This document shows, piece after piece, positions 53,901-61,569 of a stretch of DNA of 64,000 nucleotides. Numbering within the stretch: the stretch's first letter is position 1; every line of letters starts with the position of its first letter. The notes under the pieces were generated by a model. The model had not been told where the DNA came from and searched no databases. It saw nothing but the letters and a program-made list of their open reading frames with translations. This DNA is from Paenibacillus sp. MMS18-CY102 (GTDB taxonomy: Bacteria; Bacillota; Bacilli; Paenibacillales; Paenibacillaceae): assembly GCF_009789195.1 (NCBI RefSeq), contig NZ_WSTC01000026.1, positions 19,211-83,210 of the forward strand, in the 5' to 3' direction. Position numbers and translations under genes: made by a program.

Positions 53901-56493
53901 TCCGGTAACCACGGATTTTCACCTGATGGTCCATTCGGCCGATAAATTCGATGGTTCCATCTGGCATCCAGCGCGCTAAATCTCCTGTGCGATACATCTT
54001 CTCGCCTGGCGCGAACGGGTTTTCTACAAATTTCTCTTCGGTCAATTCTGGTCGGTTCAAATAGCCTCGCGCTAGCCCTTCTCCAGCAATGCATAGTTCG
54101 CCTACGACTCCGACAGGCTGCATTTGGCCTGCTGTGTTTACAATATAAATTCTCGTATTGTCGATCGGGCGCCCAATCGTTATTGGGATGCCGCGTTCTA
54201 CCTTGAGCGCACTCGCAACGATGCTCGATTCTGTAGGGCCGTATTCATGGATGATTTCCACAGCGCGGCATGCCGAATAAATCCGTTCAGCTAGCTCCGA
54301 TGTCAGTGCCTCTCCACCTAGAACGATAGAACGCAAAGATTCGGCACCTTCTGGATCAAGCTGTGGCAGTACGGCCGATAGAAGGCTTGGGCCAATAATG
54401 AGGTGCGTGGCCTGATAGGAAGCGATCGCTTCGGCTACACTTTGCGGATTTTTTGTTTCTTCATCAAGAAGCATGATATGCGTTGCCCCTGAGAGCAATG
54501 GCACAAATAATCCGGGAACAAAGGCATCGAAAGCGAACGATAACGGGCATACAACCCGATGGTGTTCATTCAGCTTCCATATTTGTTGTTTCCAATTCAA
54601 CGTATTGATCACATTTCGATGCTCGATCATAACGCCTTTAGGCTTTCCTGTAGAGCCCGAGGTGTAGATGACATAAGCAAGGCCGTTCGGACCGGTTGCT
54701 GCCTTTACATTCGTGCCATCTTCATCATAGCTTGCCTGATCGTCCACATAGACAACCTGGGCTGTACATTGTACATCCGCCATGCGCCCACGTTGGGCCA
54801 ACAACAGCTTCGCCCCGCTATCTTGCAGCATATAGGCAATACGATCTGCTGGATAAGTGGGATCGACCGGAACGTAGGCTCCTCCTGCTTTCAGAATCCC
54901 CATCACGCCAACAACCATTTCCAGCGACCGATCCACCATAATCGCTACCAATTGATCCGCACCGGCACCTTGTTTTTGCAAGTTGCGTGCCAGCCGGTTC
55001 GCTCTTTCGTTTAGCTCTCGGTACGTAAGCCGCTGGTTTCCCAACACAATCGCGATCGCTTCCGGTGTCCGCTCCACCTGATCTTCGAACAGCTGGTGAA
55101 GCGTCTTGTCCCTCTGATAATCGGAAAACGCATTATTCCACCCATGAAGAATCTTTGCTTTTTCTACCGGATCGATCATTTCAATATCGTTAACACATCG
55201 TTCTGGCGCATCAAGGATATGGGTAAGTATCCGATTCATGCTTGTCCACATCTGCTCAATCTGGGCATCCGCATAATCGGATTTCTTGTAATCAAAAGAA
55301 ACCGTTAAAGCGCCGTCGCTTCTCCAATCATTCACTTTCATTTGTAAGGAAAACAGCTGATTGCCCGTATAATATTCGTTCGTCTCAACTGCATCTCCGC
55401 CTACATATGTAACCGGTTTAAAGTTATAAACGTTAACTGACTTATCAAACAGCCCATCGAATCCTTTTTTGTGGAGCTCCAAGTCTTGAATAAGCCATTC
55501 ATAGGGATATTTCTGATGAACCAGGCTTTGGGATAACTGGCTATTTGCTTGTTTTAGGAGATCATGAATGTTCCCATCAGCATTCATTTGCAAACGGAAA
55601 GGAATGGTCGAGGCAAACATGCCAAACATCTCTTTTTCCCTTTTCCCTATACGGTTTGATACAGGCATCCCTACAATTAAGCCGTTTTCACCCTCTGTTT
55701 TATAGAAGTATATGGCAGCTACTGAGTTAAGTAGAGCCTGCATGGAACAGCCCTGTTCCGTGAGAAAACTTTTTATACGGCCGCTCAGCTCTTGGCTTAA
55801 CAGGAAGTCAACTCTTTTGCCTTCCGTTTCATCCCCATTTTTTCTCAACTGCTCAGCAGATACATCTTGAAATCGCCTATTCCAAAATTCCTTGTCTCTA
55901 GCAAACCGTGAAGACTGCGTATATTTCGCTTCTGAGTCAATCGTTTGAAGAAAACTCGGGTTATTCTCTGCTGCGATCTCCTCGTTTTTCAAAAGCAAAA
56001 TCTCATACGTTTTCCAAATCTCTCTAACCATGTTTAATATGGACCAGCCATCCGAAATGATATGGTGAAAAACCGAATAAAATCCCCCTTTATTCGCACC
56101 AGCTTTTATAAAATAAAATTGAAATAAAGCACCTTTCACATGCAAAGGCACTTGGGCTTGCTGATGCATCCATTCTTGCGCTTCTGCTTCAGCATTGGCA
56201 GACTCACTGAAATCCATAGACGGCACATGAAAAGGGGAGTACGGCCTAACGAATTGCCTAGGCAATTCGTTATCTTCGGCCAGCGCTAGTCTAGTCGCTT
56301 CGTTTCGTCGAACAAAAGAATGGATAGCTTCTTCTAAAACGTTATAATCAACGGGGCCTTCTTTCATAGAACTCAAACAAATGTTGTTGATCGCTGTACC
56401 GCTATACATTTTTTCGGCTAGCCATATCCTTTGTTGCGAAGGAGTTAAAGAGAAACTTTCCGTAAGTGGACCTATCTGTTCCTGCAGTTTCAA
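50971..56493 (-). CDS. NRPS, N-terminal fragment: C1-A1-T1-C2-A2 (interrupted)
   Basis: TTG 56493 overlaps the glycosyltransferase stop (TATTGA) with AGGGGTGA seven bases ahead, so translation is coupled; the longer frame to 56550 lies inside the glycosyltransferase gene. Order: C1 (FSLTPSQQRIWLAEKM; FHHIISDGWS), A1 (TSGSTGKPKGVM; FAFDAFVPGLF; HEYGPTESS), T1 (FLERGGHSLKAMM), C2 (VSPAQKRMYL; DIHHIIADGIS) and A2 (FTFDVSVWELM; LYGPTEAAIDVT). The frame ends at TAG 50971-50973 between A2 motifs, where modules A1 and A3 have Gln before Pro-(Val/Ile)-Gly-Val. The gene then runs on in the same frame. A2 reads as Ser-specific by its pocket residues. Confidence 0.9.
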   Translation of the reverse strand: MKLQEQIGPLTESFSLTPSQQRIWLAEKMYSGTAINNICLSSMKEGPVDYNVLEEAIHSFVRRNEATRLALAEDNELPRQFVRPYSPFHVPSMDFSESANAEAEAQEWMHQQAQVPLHVKGALFQFYFIKAGANKGGFYSVFHHIISDGWSILNMVREIWKTYEILLLKNEEIAAENNPSFLQTIDSEAKYTQSSRFARDKEFWNRRFQDVSAEQLRKNGDETEGKRVDFLLSQELSGRIKSFLTEQGCSMQALLNSVAAIYFYKTEGENGLIVGMPVSNRIGKREKEMFGMFASTIPFRLQMNADGNIHDLLKQANSQLSQSLVHQKYPYEWLIQDLELHKKGFDGLFDKSVNVYNFKPVTYVGGDAVETNEYYTGNQLFSLQMKVNDWRSDGALTVSFDYKKSDYADAQIEQMWTSMNRILTHILDAPERCVNDIEMIDPVEKAKILHGWNNAFSDYQRDKTLHQLFEDQVERTPEAIAIVLGNQRLTYRELNERANRLARNLQKQGAGADQLVAIMVDRSLEMVVGVMGILKAGGAYVPVDPTYPADRIAYMLQDSGAKLLLAQRGRMADVQCTAQVVYVDDQASYDEDGTNVKAATGPNGLAYVIYTSGSTGKPKGVMIEHRNVINTLNWKQQIWKLNEHHRVVCPLSFAFDAFVPGLFVPLLSGATHIMLLDEETKNPQSVAEAIASYQATHLIIGPSLLSAVLPQLDPEGAESLRSIVLGGEALTSELAERIYSACRAVEIIHEYGPTESSIVASALKVERGIPITIGRPIDNTRIYIVNTAGQMQPVGVVGELCIAGEGLARGYLNRPELTEEKFVENPFAPGEKMYRTGDLARWMPDGTIEFIGRMDHQVKIRGYRIELGEIETALLTIPVICEAVVLARVDHTGDKYLCAYVVADCEVSVQDMRAHLSRHLSSYMIPAQFVQLKKMPLSSNGKIDRKALEQIEQFLSLEIAYEAPRNEQETIIASIWQEVLGVARIGIDDHFLERGGHSLKAMMMLSRVEKKLGMPLSLSQFFKSPTIRAWAEHLAKAQHNQTARYVDIEQISVQQAYAVSPAQKRMYLVSQMEGASLGYNIPEAWRIEGKLDSLRLEKALKDLAERHESLRTSFTLLDGRLVQRIEDVSFPLTHESATAEQLEQISRAFIQPFDLAQAPLFRAKIVTESPTMHWLLLDIHHIIADGISMNVLLEDLWSLYRGEQLLPLRVQYKDYATWQNQELGKPAHQLHRQYWNDVMRGELPVLNLPLDRPRPAVQSYVGSKVVFHTDAALKEGLLRLAQDTGSTLYMVLLAVYNTLLANYTGQADLLVGTPVAGRNHADVHRMAGMFVNTVVMRNAPEANKTFRAFLEEVKANALAAYDHQDYPFDELVEQLGLPRDISRNPLFDTMFTHQNMEMDRAALEVDGLQIRAEAVPYEVSKFDLTLTAIEAGDRLELVFEYSTALFERERIQRMAGHLLELMRAAVSDPEQALRALNMLTAIERSQLIEQFNDTAADYPRHKTIPELFVEQAGKTPDAVAVVFENEKLTYGELNERANQLARTLRQQGVGTDQLVALMVNRSIEMVVGVLGILKAGGAYVPIDPTNPLDRIQYMLEDSGAKLLLTQRELHADMTFAGNTVYLDESDSYHEDGRNVHEVARPNHLAYVIYTSGSTGKPKGVMVEHQAVVNRLHWMQAQYPLTADDRILQKTTFTFDVSVWELMLWMFSGASMVLLAPGAEKDPEAIAEAICMYGATAMHFVPSMLSVFLDTLSARPDAGGQLRTLRYVFTSGEALQSHHVERFNQLIPRNQTRLINLYGPTEAAIDVTYYDCPEHGEIASVPIGRPIDNIQLYIVGGDHSL

Positions 56494-57689
56494 TATTTTT
56501 TCACCCCTGATGCGTTTTCTAAAAACGTGGACAAATGGTTTATAAACCATCCGAGGTCTATGCCGTTTACAAACGCCTCCGCCGCCTTTTTGGACTTATA
56601 GGAAATCTCTTCATAATGAGTGCGGTCCAAGGCCAATCGAGCCAACGCATCGAACCATGGTCCCATATCCTGTTCAGGAATGACGGGAATCGGAATTAGC
56701 CTTTCATCCACAGCAGTTTCATATTGCACAATTGGTTTTACAGGCAGAAGATAATCAACCCCCAGCTTCGCTTCCGGCGTGCCCCCAACTTTGCTGGCTA
56801 TGACTGGCACCCCGCGCACCATGCCATCGACGATGACCGCGCCGAAAGCTTCTCCCCACAAAGAGGGAACGATTAGAATTTTGGTTTGCTTAATAATCTC
56901 ATCAATGTCATCCACCCTTGGCAGAATCGTCATATTCGGCATCTCTTCAAGCAACTGCAAGTTCTTAGCAGTAGTAGCCCATGTTGGAACCGCTGCAAAT
57001 TTTAAATCAGGGAAATGTTTAGCTAATGCTATGAAGATCGGGAGGCCTTTAATTTCCGATGGATTAATCATCGTAATGAAGCCGTCATCGAAATTGGCAT
57101 AGTACTCGAACGGTCCCAGCCCGTGTACGGGGAAAGGAAACACGGTCGATTCCAGCTGCCCCCACTTCAAGAGGTAATCGCTCAAGTATTGGCTTGAAGC
57201 AACAATGCCGGTGGTTTGGCGCAACAACTCAAAATGCTCGTCGTTGCATTCATAGCTTTCAGGCCCGAATGGCAATGCAACCTGGCTATGCGCAATTTCG
57301 ATTACGCGACCCGCCGCTGCGCGCAGCGCAGCTCTCAGCACGCTTGGAACGCGGTCCTCCGTAACGAGCACCCAATCGGGATCGAGCGCCTCTACTCGCG
57401 CTTGAACGTATTCTTCCAAGTAGTCGTAGCTCTGCACGGTATGAATGCTTACGCCGTTGCTCTCGTAAATCTCCAAATGCTCTTCTAGATGCACACGAAC
57501 CACTTCCCCGGAAGCCAACTTGCCAGCAAACCGTTCATGATCCCTTAACCCGTTATCGTTAGGCGTGACCGTAATGACTTGGCACTCGTGCCCAAGCCGC
57601 ACCAGCCCCTCCATCAGGAAGCGATTGGCTTTGCACGCTCCGCTATACGAAACAAAATAACCCAGTGCTTGTACCAGCAAGATTTTCAT
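56490..57689 (-). CDS. Family 4 glycosyltransferase
   Basis: A 399-residue GT-B fold enzyme. The N-terminal part has VQALGYFVSYSGACKANRFLMEGLVRLGHE; the C-terminal donor-binding domain has TKILIVPSLWGEAFGAVIVDGM and GVPVIASKVGGTPE, with the E-x7-E style motif of GT4. It lies between the four heptose-nucleotide genes and the NRPS, and its stop overlaps the NRPS start. The likely role is to move heptose from GDP-heptose onto the peptide or its carrier-bound precursor. No membrane segment, so it acts in the cytoplasm. Confidence 0.88.
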   Translation of the reverse strand: MKILLVQALGYFVSYSGACKANRFLMEGLVRLGHECQVITVTPNDNGLRDHERFAGKLASGEVVRVHLEEHLEIYESNGVSIHTVQSYDYLEEYVQARVEALDPDWVLVTEDRVPSVLRAALRAAAGRVIEIAHSQVALPFGPESYECNDEHFELLRQTTGIVASSQYLSDYLLKWGQLESTVFPFPVHGLGPFEYYANFDDGFITMINPSEIKGLPIFIALAKHFPDLKFAAVPTWATTAKNLQLLEEMPNMTILPRVDDIDEIIKQTKILIVPSLWGEAFGAVIVDGMVRGVPVIASKVGGTPEAKLGVDYLLPVKPIVQYETAVDERLIPIPVIPEQDMGPWFDALARLALDRTHYEEISYKSKKAAEAFVNGIDLGWFINHLSTFLENASGVKKY

Positions 57690-57745
57690 CGAATCATCCT
57701 CCAGTTCATTGTCAGCTCACGAATCTAGCGATGCTATGCTGCCGT

Positions 57746-58336
57746 TCAACGGATCGTTAATTGTTCACGCTGCGCGTCCTTCAACAACCGGCATACATCA
57801 AGCGAAATGCCGTGGCACAGCAAGGAATGGCTATCCTCAATCACCTGCATGCTATCGCTGTAGGTAATAAGGGGATAATCGGTGATTCGGCTTGCTTCCC
57901 CGCCTTGAAACCCGCACATCGAGGCTGTTTTCGCGCCAACCGTGCGAGCGTACTGTAACGCTTTCATTACATTTTTGGAATTGCCGCTCGCCGATATGGC
58001 GATGACCAGATCTTTGGGCTCAAGGAAAGGCACCAATTGCTCCGCAAAAACATTGTCATAATGGGTATCATTCGCCCAAGCCGTCAATATCGGCACATTG
58101 TCGCAAATCGACACTGCCTTCATCCGTCTTCTGCCCGATGAAATTGTTAATTTGCTAAGGTCGCAGGCAAAATGAGAGGCAGTTGCCGCACTTCCTCCGT
58201 TGCCCATCACATAAATGGTGCCTTCCCGCAGCCAAACGTTAATGATTTCTTGGGTTAATTCGTTAACCAAACCGGCATCAATGGTTTTCAAAGAATCGGA
58301 TACGTCATGAAAATAACTTTCTATAAAATGGCTCAT
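57746..58336 (-). CDS. gmhA: Phosphoheptose isomerase (sedoheptulose 7-phosphate isomerase)
   Basis: A 196-residue SIS-domain protein. GNGGSAATASHFACDL is the phosphosugar-binding motif of GmhA, followed by a middle NDTHYDNVFAEQL and ISASGNSKNV (second SIS element), with HSLLCHGISLDVCRLL at the end. It makes D-glycero-D-manno-heptose 7-phosphate from sedoheptulose 7-phosphate, the first step of heptose synthesis. It starts at TAATG overlap with gmhB. Confidence 0.92.
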   Translation of the reverse strand: MSHFIESYFHDVSDSLKTIDAGLVNELTQEIINVWLREGTIYVMGNGGSAATASHFACDLSKLTISSGRRRMKAVSICDNVPILTAWANDTHYDNVFAEQLVPFLEPKDLVIAISASGNSKNVMKALQYARTVGAKTASMCGFQGGEASRITDYPLITYSDSMQVIEDSHSLLCHGISLDVCRLLKDAQREQLTIR

Positions 58337-58890
58337 TATACGGGCCCCTCCTGTAAAATAATATGGTCAATCGCTTCATCAACCGTCGCGCAAACATGGC
58401 GGGCGCGAACCTGATGATCATTTTCGCCATCACAGTTTCCTGCTTCGCTGTTTTGTACAAATATCCCATAACAATGAACAGCTTGAGCCGCCTGCATATC
58501 CGTCCAAGAATCGCCTACAAAATAGCAGTGTTGCAGCTGAAGATTATGGTCTTGGGCCGCTTGAAGCAACATGCCTGGCCTTGGCTTCCTGCAGGCACAA
58601 TTCGCTTCAGGTGTATGCGGGCAAACGTAAATTTGCGTCAACGATATCCCCTGTGCCTGCAGCTCCAGCTGCATATGCCGATGAATCTCATCGATATCAT
58701 GCATTTCCGCAAGCTGTTTGCCTACGCATGCTTGATTCGTCACGACGATGATGTTCCAGCCTCGTTCATGCAATTTTTTGATCCCGCCAATCGCCCCAGG
58801 CATCCATGCAAACTCCTCCCAGGAAGTCACATAGCCATTCTCGATTTTCTCGTTTATAACGCCATCCCTGTCTAGAAATACGGTCGTCAT
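58336..58890 (-). CDS. gmhB: D-glycero-D-manno-heptose 1,7-bisphosphate 7-phosphatase
   Basis: A 184-residue HAD phosphatase starting MTTVFLDRDGVINEK, with the DRDG nucleophile motif, VVTNQACVGK, the zinc loop CPHTPEANCACRKP and FVGDSWTDMQAAQ. This is the GmhB form, which removes the C7 phosphate. ATG 58890 with GAGGAGAG upstream is used; 45 codons of open frame before it are inside hddA. It overlaps gmhA by one base and starts eleven bases after the hddA stop, with which it is coupled. Confidence 0.92.
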   Translation of the reverse strand: MTTVFLDRDGVINEKIENGYVTSWEEFAWMPGAIGGIKKLHERGWNIIVVTNQACVGKQLAEMHDIDEIHRHMQLELQAQGISLTQIYVCPHTPEANCACRKPRPGMLLQAAQDHNLQLQHCYFVGDSWTDMQAAQAVHCYGIFVQNSEAGNCDGENDHQVRARHVCATVDEAIDHIILQEGPV

Positions 58891-58900
58891 ACAGCTCTCC

Positions 58901-59872
58901 TCAATCGTTGTGCACAATGATTCTTGTGCCGCAATCATCGAATGCAAATGCCATCTCTTGAAGCGGCAGCGCTTGGCGCAACGCAGGATGAGTCTCGCCG
59001 TCTGCATAAAACAATAAAAACCCACCGCCGCCAGCGCCTGCCACCTTGCCGCCGGCCGCCCCGGCCCTCATAGCCGTTTCATACCAGCCATCAATCCGTT
59101 CACTTGTGATTCCGTTAGCGAGCTTTCGTTTCAATTCCCAGCCCGCATGCATAACGGTACCCATGAACGCAAGATTCCCTTGCTCCAACTCGCCTTTCAA
59201 ATCAACACATTGCTCTTTGATCTGCAGCAGCATGCTGGCATTGCGTTCTTTCTTTTCCATTTGATTGTTTAAGATAGCCGAAGCCGACCTTGTCACTCCC
59301 GTGTAAAAGAGCAGCAAATTGCTTTCAAGGTTCATCCTTTGTTCTTCGTTAAGCTGAATGCGCTCCGTGTAGACGTCCCCGTCAGCTGCAAATGTATAAT
59401 GCCTCAACCCGCCCAAAGCGGCTGCATACTGGTCCTGCTTGCCGATCGGCTGCTGAAGCACATCAATTTCAATATTGCAAGCCTGCTCTGCAAGAACCAT
59501 AGGCGAAACCACCAGGTCTTGATAGGCGTAGAGCGCATGCAATAAGCCGACCGTCAGCGAGCTGGATGAACCTAACCCCGTTCCGCCTGAGGGAATATCC
59601 GCCCAAATGATAATTTCCACACCGTGTCGAATCCCCGTCATTTTCAGTGCTTCCCTCACCAGATCATGTTCGATCTCTTCAACGCGATCGGCCTCTTGCA
59701 AACTTGTACCGACAACTCGAATCTTCTTGTCTAGCCGTTCTTTGACCATCACGTAAATGTATTTATTAATAGCCGTACTAATAACAGCTCCGCCGTACGT
59801 CCCGTAGAAACTGCTTATATCTGTGCCCCCGCCTGTAAAACTGATCCTCAGCGGTGTTTTGCTAATAATCAT
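58901..59872 (-). CDS. hddA: D-glycero-alpha-D-manno-heptose 7-phosphate kinase
   Basis: A 323-residue GHMP kinase. The N-terminal TPLRISFTGGGTDI and the ATP loop PSGGTGLGSSSSLTVGLL with the later GGKVAGAGGGGFLLFY are standard for HddA. It phosphorylates C1 with alpha configuration, steering the pathway to GDP-heptose (instead of the beta ADP-heptose of lipopolysaccharide). It overlaps hddC by eleven bases. Confidence 0.9.
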   Translation of the reverse strand: MIISKTPLRISFTGGGTDISSFYGTYGGAVISTAINKYIYVMVKERLDKKIRVVGTSLQEADRVEEIEHDLVREALKMTGIRHGVEIIIWADIPSGGTGLGSSSSLTVGLLHALYAYQDLVVSPMVLAEQACNIEIDVLQQPIGKQDQYAAALGGLRHYTFAADGDVYTERIQLNEEQRMNLESNLLLFYTGVTRSASAILNNQMEKKERNASMLLQIKEQCVDLKGELEQGNLAFMGTVMHAGWELKRKLANGITSERIDGWYETAMRAGAAGGKVAGAGGGGFLLFYADGETHPALRQALPLQEMAFAFDDCGTRIIVHND

Positions 59873-60560
59873 AGCTCCAACTCCTGCTAGCCTTATTCAA
59901 TGATTCCGGCGTTCCAATATCCATAAAAAATCCTTCAATGCAAAAGCTCCCCATCCGCCCAACCAATCTAGGCAGCAAATCATGGCCAATATCGGAAGGA
60001 CGCTTGCCAGCGTGGATATATGCCCAAACATCGGCGTTAAACATATAAATGCCTGCGTTAGCCAAATCAGATTGCGGATTGGACGGCTTCTCCTCAAATG
60101 CCACGACTGTCTGATCGGCATCAAGGCCCACAATGCCGCAAGCACGTGGATTCTCGCTTCGGAAAAGCGCCATCGTCCCGGTTAGCTGGTGGCTCGCATG
60201 GCGCTCCTTCAGCTGCCCCAAATCAATATCCGTTAAATTATCCGCATAAATAACTAAAAAAGAAGCCTCGCCCTGCAAATAAGGCCGGCATGCCTCCAAG
60301 GTCCCTTGGCTGCCAAGAAGCGTTTTTTCATGCAGAAATTGAACCGTTAATCCCCACTCCTGGGAATTTACATAGTCAACCACGATCTCTTTAAGATGAT
60401 GTAAGTTAATCATCACCTCCGTAATGCCAGCTTTCTGTAATTTTTTCAGCCACCATCCCAAAAGCGGAACGCCTTTCATCGGCACCATGCATTTCGGAAT
60501 TTCCGCCGTAACAGGAAGCAATCTAGTACCCAGGCCGGCTGCCATCAAAATAGCCTTCAT
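59862..60560 (-). CDS. hddC: D-glycero-alpha-D-manno-heptose 1-phosphate nucleotidyltransferase (GDP-heptose forming)
   Basis: A 232-residue sugar-nucleotide transferase with the signature MAAGLGTRLLPVTAEIPKCM at the N-terminus, then YADNLTDIDL and FEEKPSNPQ. The size (no hexapeptide domain) fits HddC rather than a GlmU-like enzyme. With GmhA, GmhB and HddA in the same run, GDP-D-glycero-D-manno-heptose is the expected product; guanine specificity is inferred from this gene set, not from the sequence. First gene of the operon. Confidence 0.85.
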   Translation of the reverse strand: MKAILMAAGLGTRLLPVTAEIPKCMVPMKGVPLLGWWLKKLQKAGITEVMINLHHLKEIVVDYVNSQEWGLTVQFLHEKTLLGSQGTLEACRPYLQGEASFLVIYADNLTDIDLGQLKERHASHQLTGTMALFRSENPRACGIVGLDADQTVVAFEEKPSNPQSDLANAGIYMFNADVWAYIHAGKRPSDIGHDLLPRLVGRMGSFCIEGFFMDIGTPESLNKASRSWSYDY

Positions 60561-60633
60561 TCACTTACTCCCCTCTATCAAAATAGGTAGGCTCCGGGCG
60601 TTTGTGATTCGGGACCATATTCCAAAAATAGCC

Positions 60634-60663
60634 ATACTACAATTCTTACTTTATAATTTCCAA
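60634..60663 (-). promoter_or_regulatory. Candidate promoter of the heptose-NRPS operon
   Basis: On the minus strand TTGGAA, 18 bases, TAGTAT, about 70 bases upstream of hddC in an AT-rich stretch. Both hexamers are imperfect; other AT-rich hexamers nearby could serve. Confidence 0.35.
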
Positions 60664-60792
60664 TCGATTTTCAACATGATGCATTCAACGCAAATGATGT
60701 GAATTTATACGAATTTTTCTAGAAGTGTAGTAAAAAATTAAATAGTTTTATTAATGTGGGGATTGTTCTCTAATTGGTAAGGCAACAAAACA

Positions 60793-60836
60793 ACGCCCCG
60801 CAAGGCAGCTGTAGTCCAGCTGTCCTTGCGGGGCGT
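60793..60836 (-). terminator. Strong GC-rich hairpin upstream of the operon
   Basis: ACGCCCCGCAAGG(C)AGCTG pairs with CAGCTG(T)CCTTGCGGGGCGT, about 18 bp. On the minus strand it is followed by TGTTTTGTTG. It would stop minus-strand readthrough into the heptose operon. Confidence 0.65.
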
Positions 60837-60900
60837 CTTGGGGAATACTGATTCCCCCCTATCCTCCTGCCCTTCTGTATTCAGTTGAATTAGACACCCG

Positions 60901-60909
60901 TGGTATAAT
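60901..60909 (+). promoter_or_regulatory. Extended -10 promoter element of exported-peptide copy 2
   Basis: TGGTATAAT identical to that at 6268-6276, 25 bases before the GTG start. Confidence 0.6.
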
Positions 60910-60933
60910 ATCCATTAAAAGGAGGTGGGTAGT

Positions 60934-61068
60934 GTGAAGAAGATTGCTTGTACTGTCTTTGTTTTAACACTATCATTTGCTGTTTTCGCTGGATCAGCAT
61001 TCGCAGAATCTAATGTTTTGAAGACTAGACACGAGACCGCTAAAAATTCCATAGGAAATATTCGATAA
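60934..61068 (+). CDS. Small exported peptide precursor, copy 2 (44 residues)
   Basis: GTG 60934 is preceded by a consensus AAAGGAGGTG site, unlike the poly-G site of copy 1. The protein is identical to copy 1: a signal peptide ending GSAFA and a basic mature peptide of about 20 residues. A perfect 10-bp terminator follows. The conserved transcription unit and protein suggest a working secreted peptide, perhaps a signal or a small effector. No Rap-type receptor or exporter is adjacent; a 23-residue membrane peptide gene follows on the same strand. Confidence 0.75.
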   Translation: MKKIACTVFVLTLSFAVFAGSAFAESNVLKTRHETAKNSIGNIR

Positions 61069-61078
61069 TTTGCGCTTG

Positions 61079-61108
61079 AGGTTGACTCCTATTGAGTCAA
61101 CCTTTTTG
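61079..61108 (+). terminator. Terminator of exported-peptide copy 2
   Basis: AGGTTGACTC and GAGTCAACCT form a perfect 10-bp stem around CTATT, followed by TTTTT. Confidence 0.88.
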
Positions 61109-61178
61109 CGAATTCCTCATCATGTCCTTCCGTATTCAACCTGTCCATCAATCATTTTTCAAATAGGGGTGATATCAT

Positions 61179-61250
61179 TTGAGTGGTTTCATAATCGTTG
61201 TTTTAATTTGTGTTGTATTTTTGGGCTTTTTCAGGAAGAAAAAGAAGTGA
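61179..61250 (+). CDS. Tiny membrane peptide (23 residues)
   Basis: TTG 61179 follows AGGGGTGA at six bases. The product is one hydrophobic helix, MSGFIIVVLICVVFLGFF, and a positive tail (RKKKK). Such a form is common among small membrane regulators and type I toxins, but no antisense antitoxin has been identified. Function unknown; the call rests on the ribosome binding site and helix only. Confidence 0.45.
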   Translation: MSGFIIVVLICVVFLGFFRKKKK

Positions 61251-61569
61251 ACTCGGGGCGCGGTGGTGGTTTACATCACCCCATGTTCCTCACTATTCAC
61301 GAATGTTCATTCATAGCTTCAATCTAAAAGGAAGCCTATCATAAATAGAATCCTTCAACTGCCTCGTACGAATATAGTTTGACGAGCCAAACAGAAATCT
61401 TCTGCCAGCGCCCCGCCATGCAGTAATAGTTCACCCACTCTCTTTTGCATTTGTCCTGCCTCACTCAGAATAAAACGAATATTTCTTGTATATGCTTGTA
61501 ATAGGTGCTTCACTTTGGTTGCAGTTTAATACAAGATAGTATAGAGTTGAGGTGGGAGAGGTGAAATAT
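61251..61569. other. Intergenic region, no supported gene
   Basis: About 320 bases. A minus-strand frame (roughly 61370-61510) reads HLLQAYTRNIRFILSEAGQ and on, but lacks a ribosome binding site and a good start; it may be a decayed fragment. The promoter of the HTH/TumE pair should lie near the right end (ATACAAGATAGTATAG region). Confidence 0.4.

Larger units (their letters stand above)
60899..61117 (+). repeat. Dispersed direct repeat, copy 2 (whole exported-peptide transcription unit)
   Basis: Partner of 6266-6481. The coding part from the fourth codon to the stop is identical in both copies, including all synonymous positions; the ribosome-binding region and the bases just after the stop differ. 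Confidence 0.85.

Noticed and set aside
41123..56493. Reading the three NRPS frames as three separate proteins
   Set aside because: The breaks fall inside an A domain and a C domain, with no ribosome binding sites or docking regions at the breaks, so one interrupted gene is the better reading.
61370..61515. Minus-strand frame reading H-L-L-Q-A-Y-T-R-N-I-R-F and further
   Set aside because: No ribosome binding site and no good start; recorded only as a possible gene remnant.
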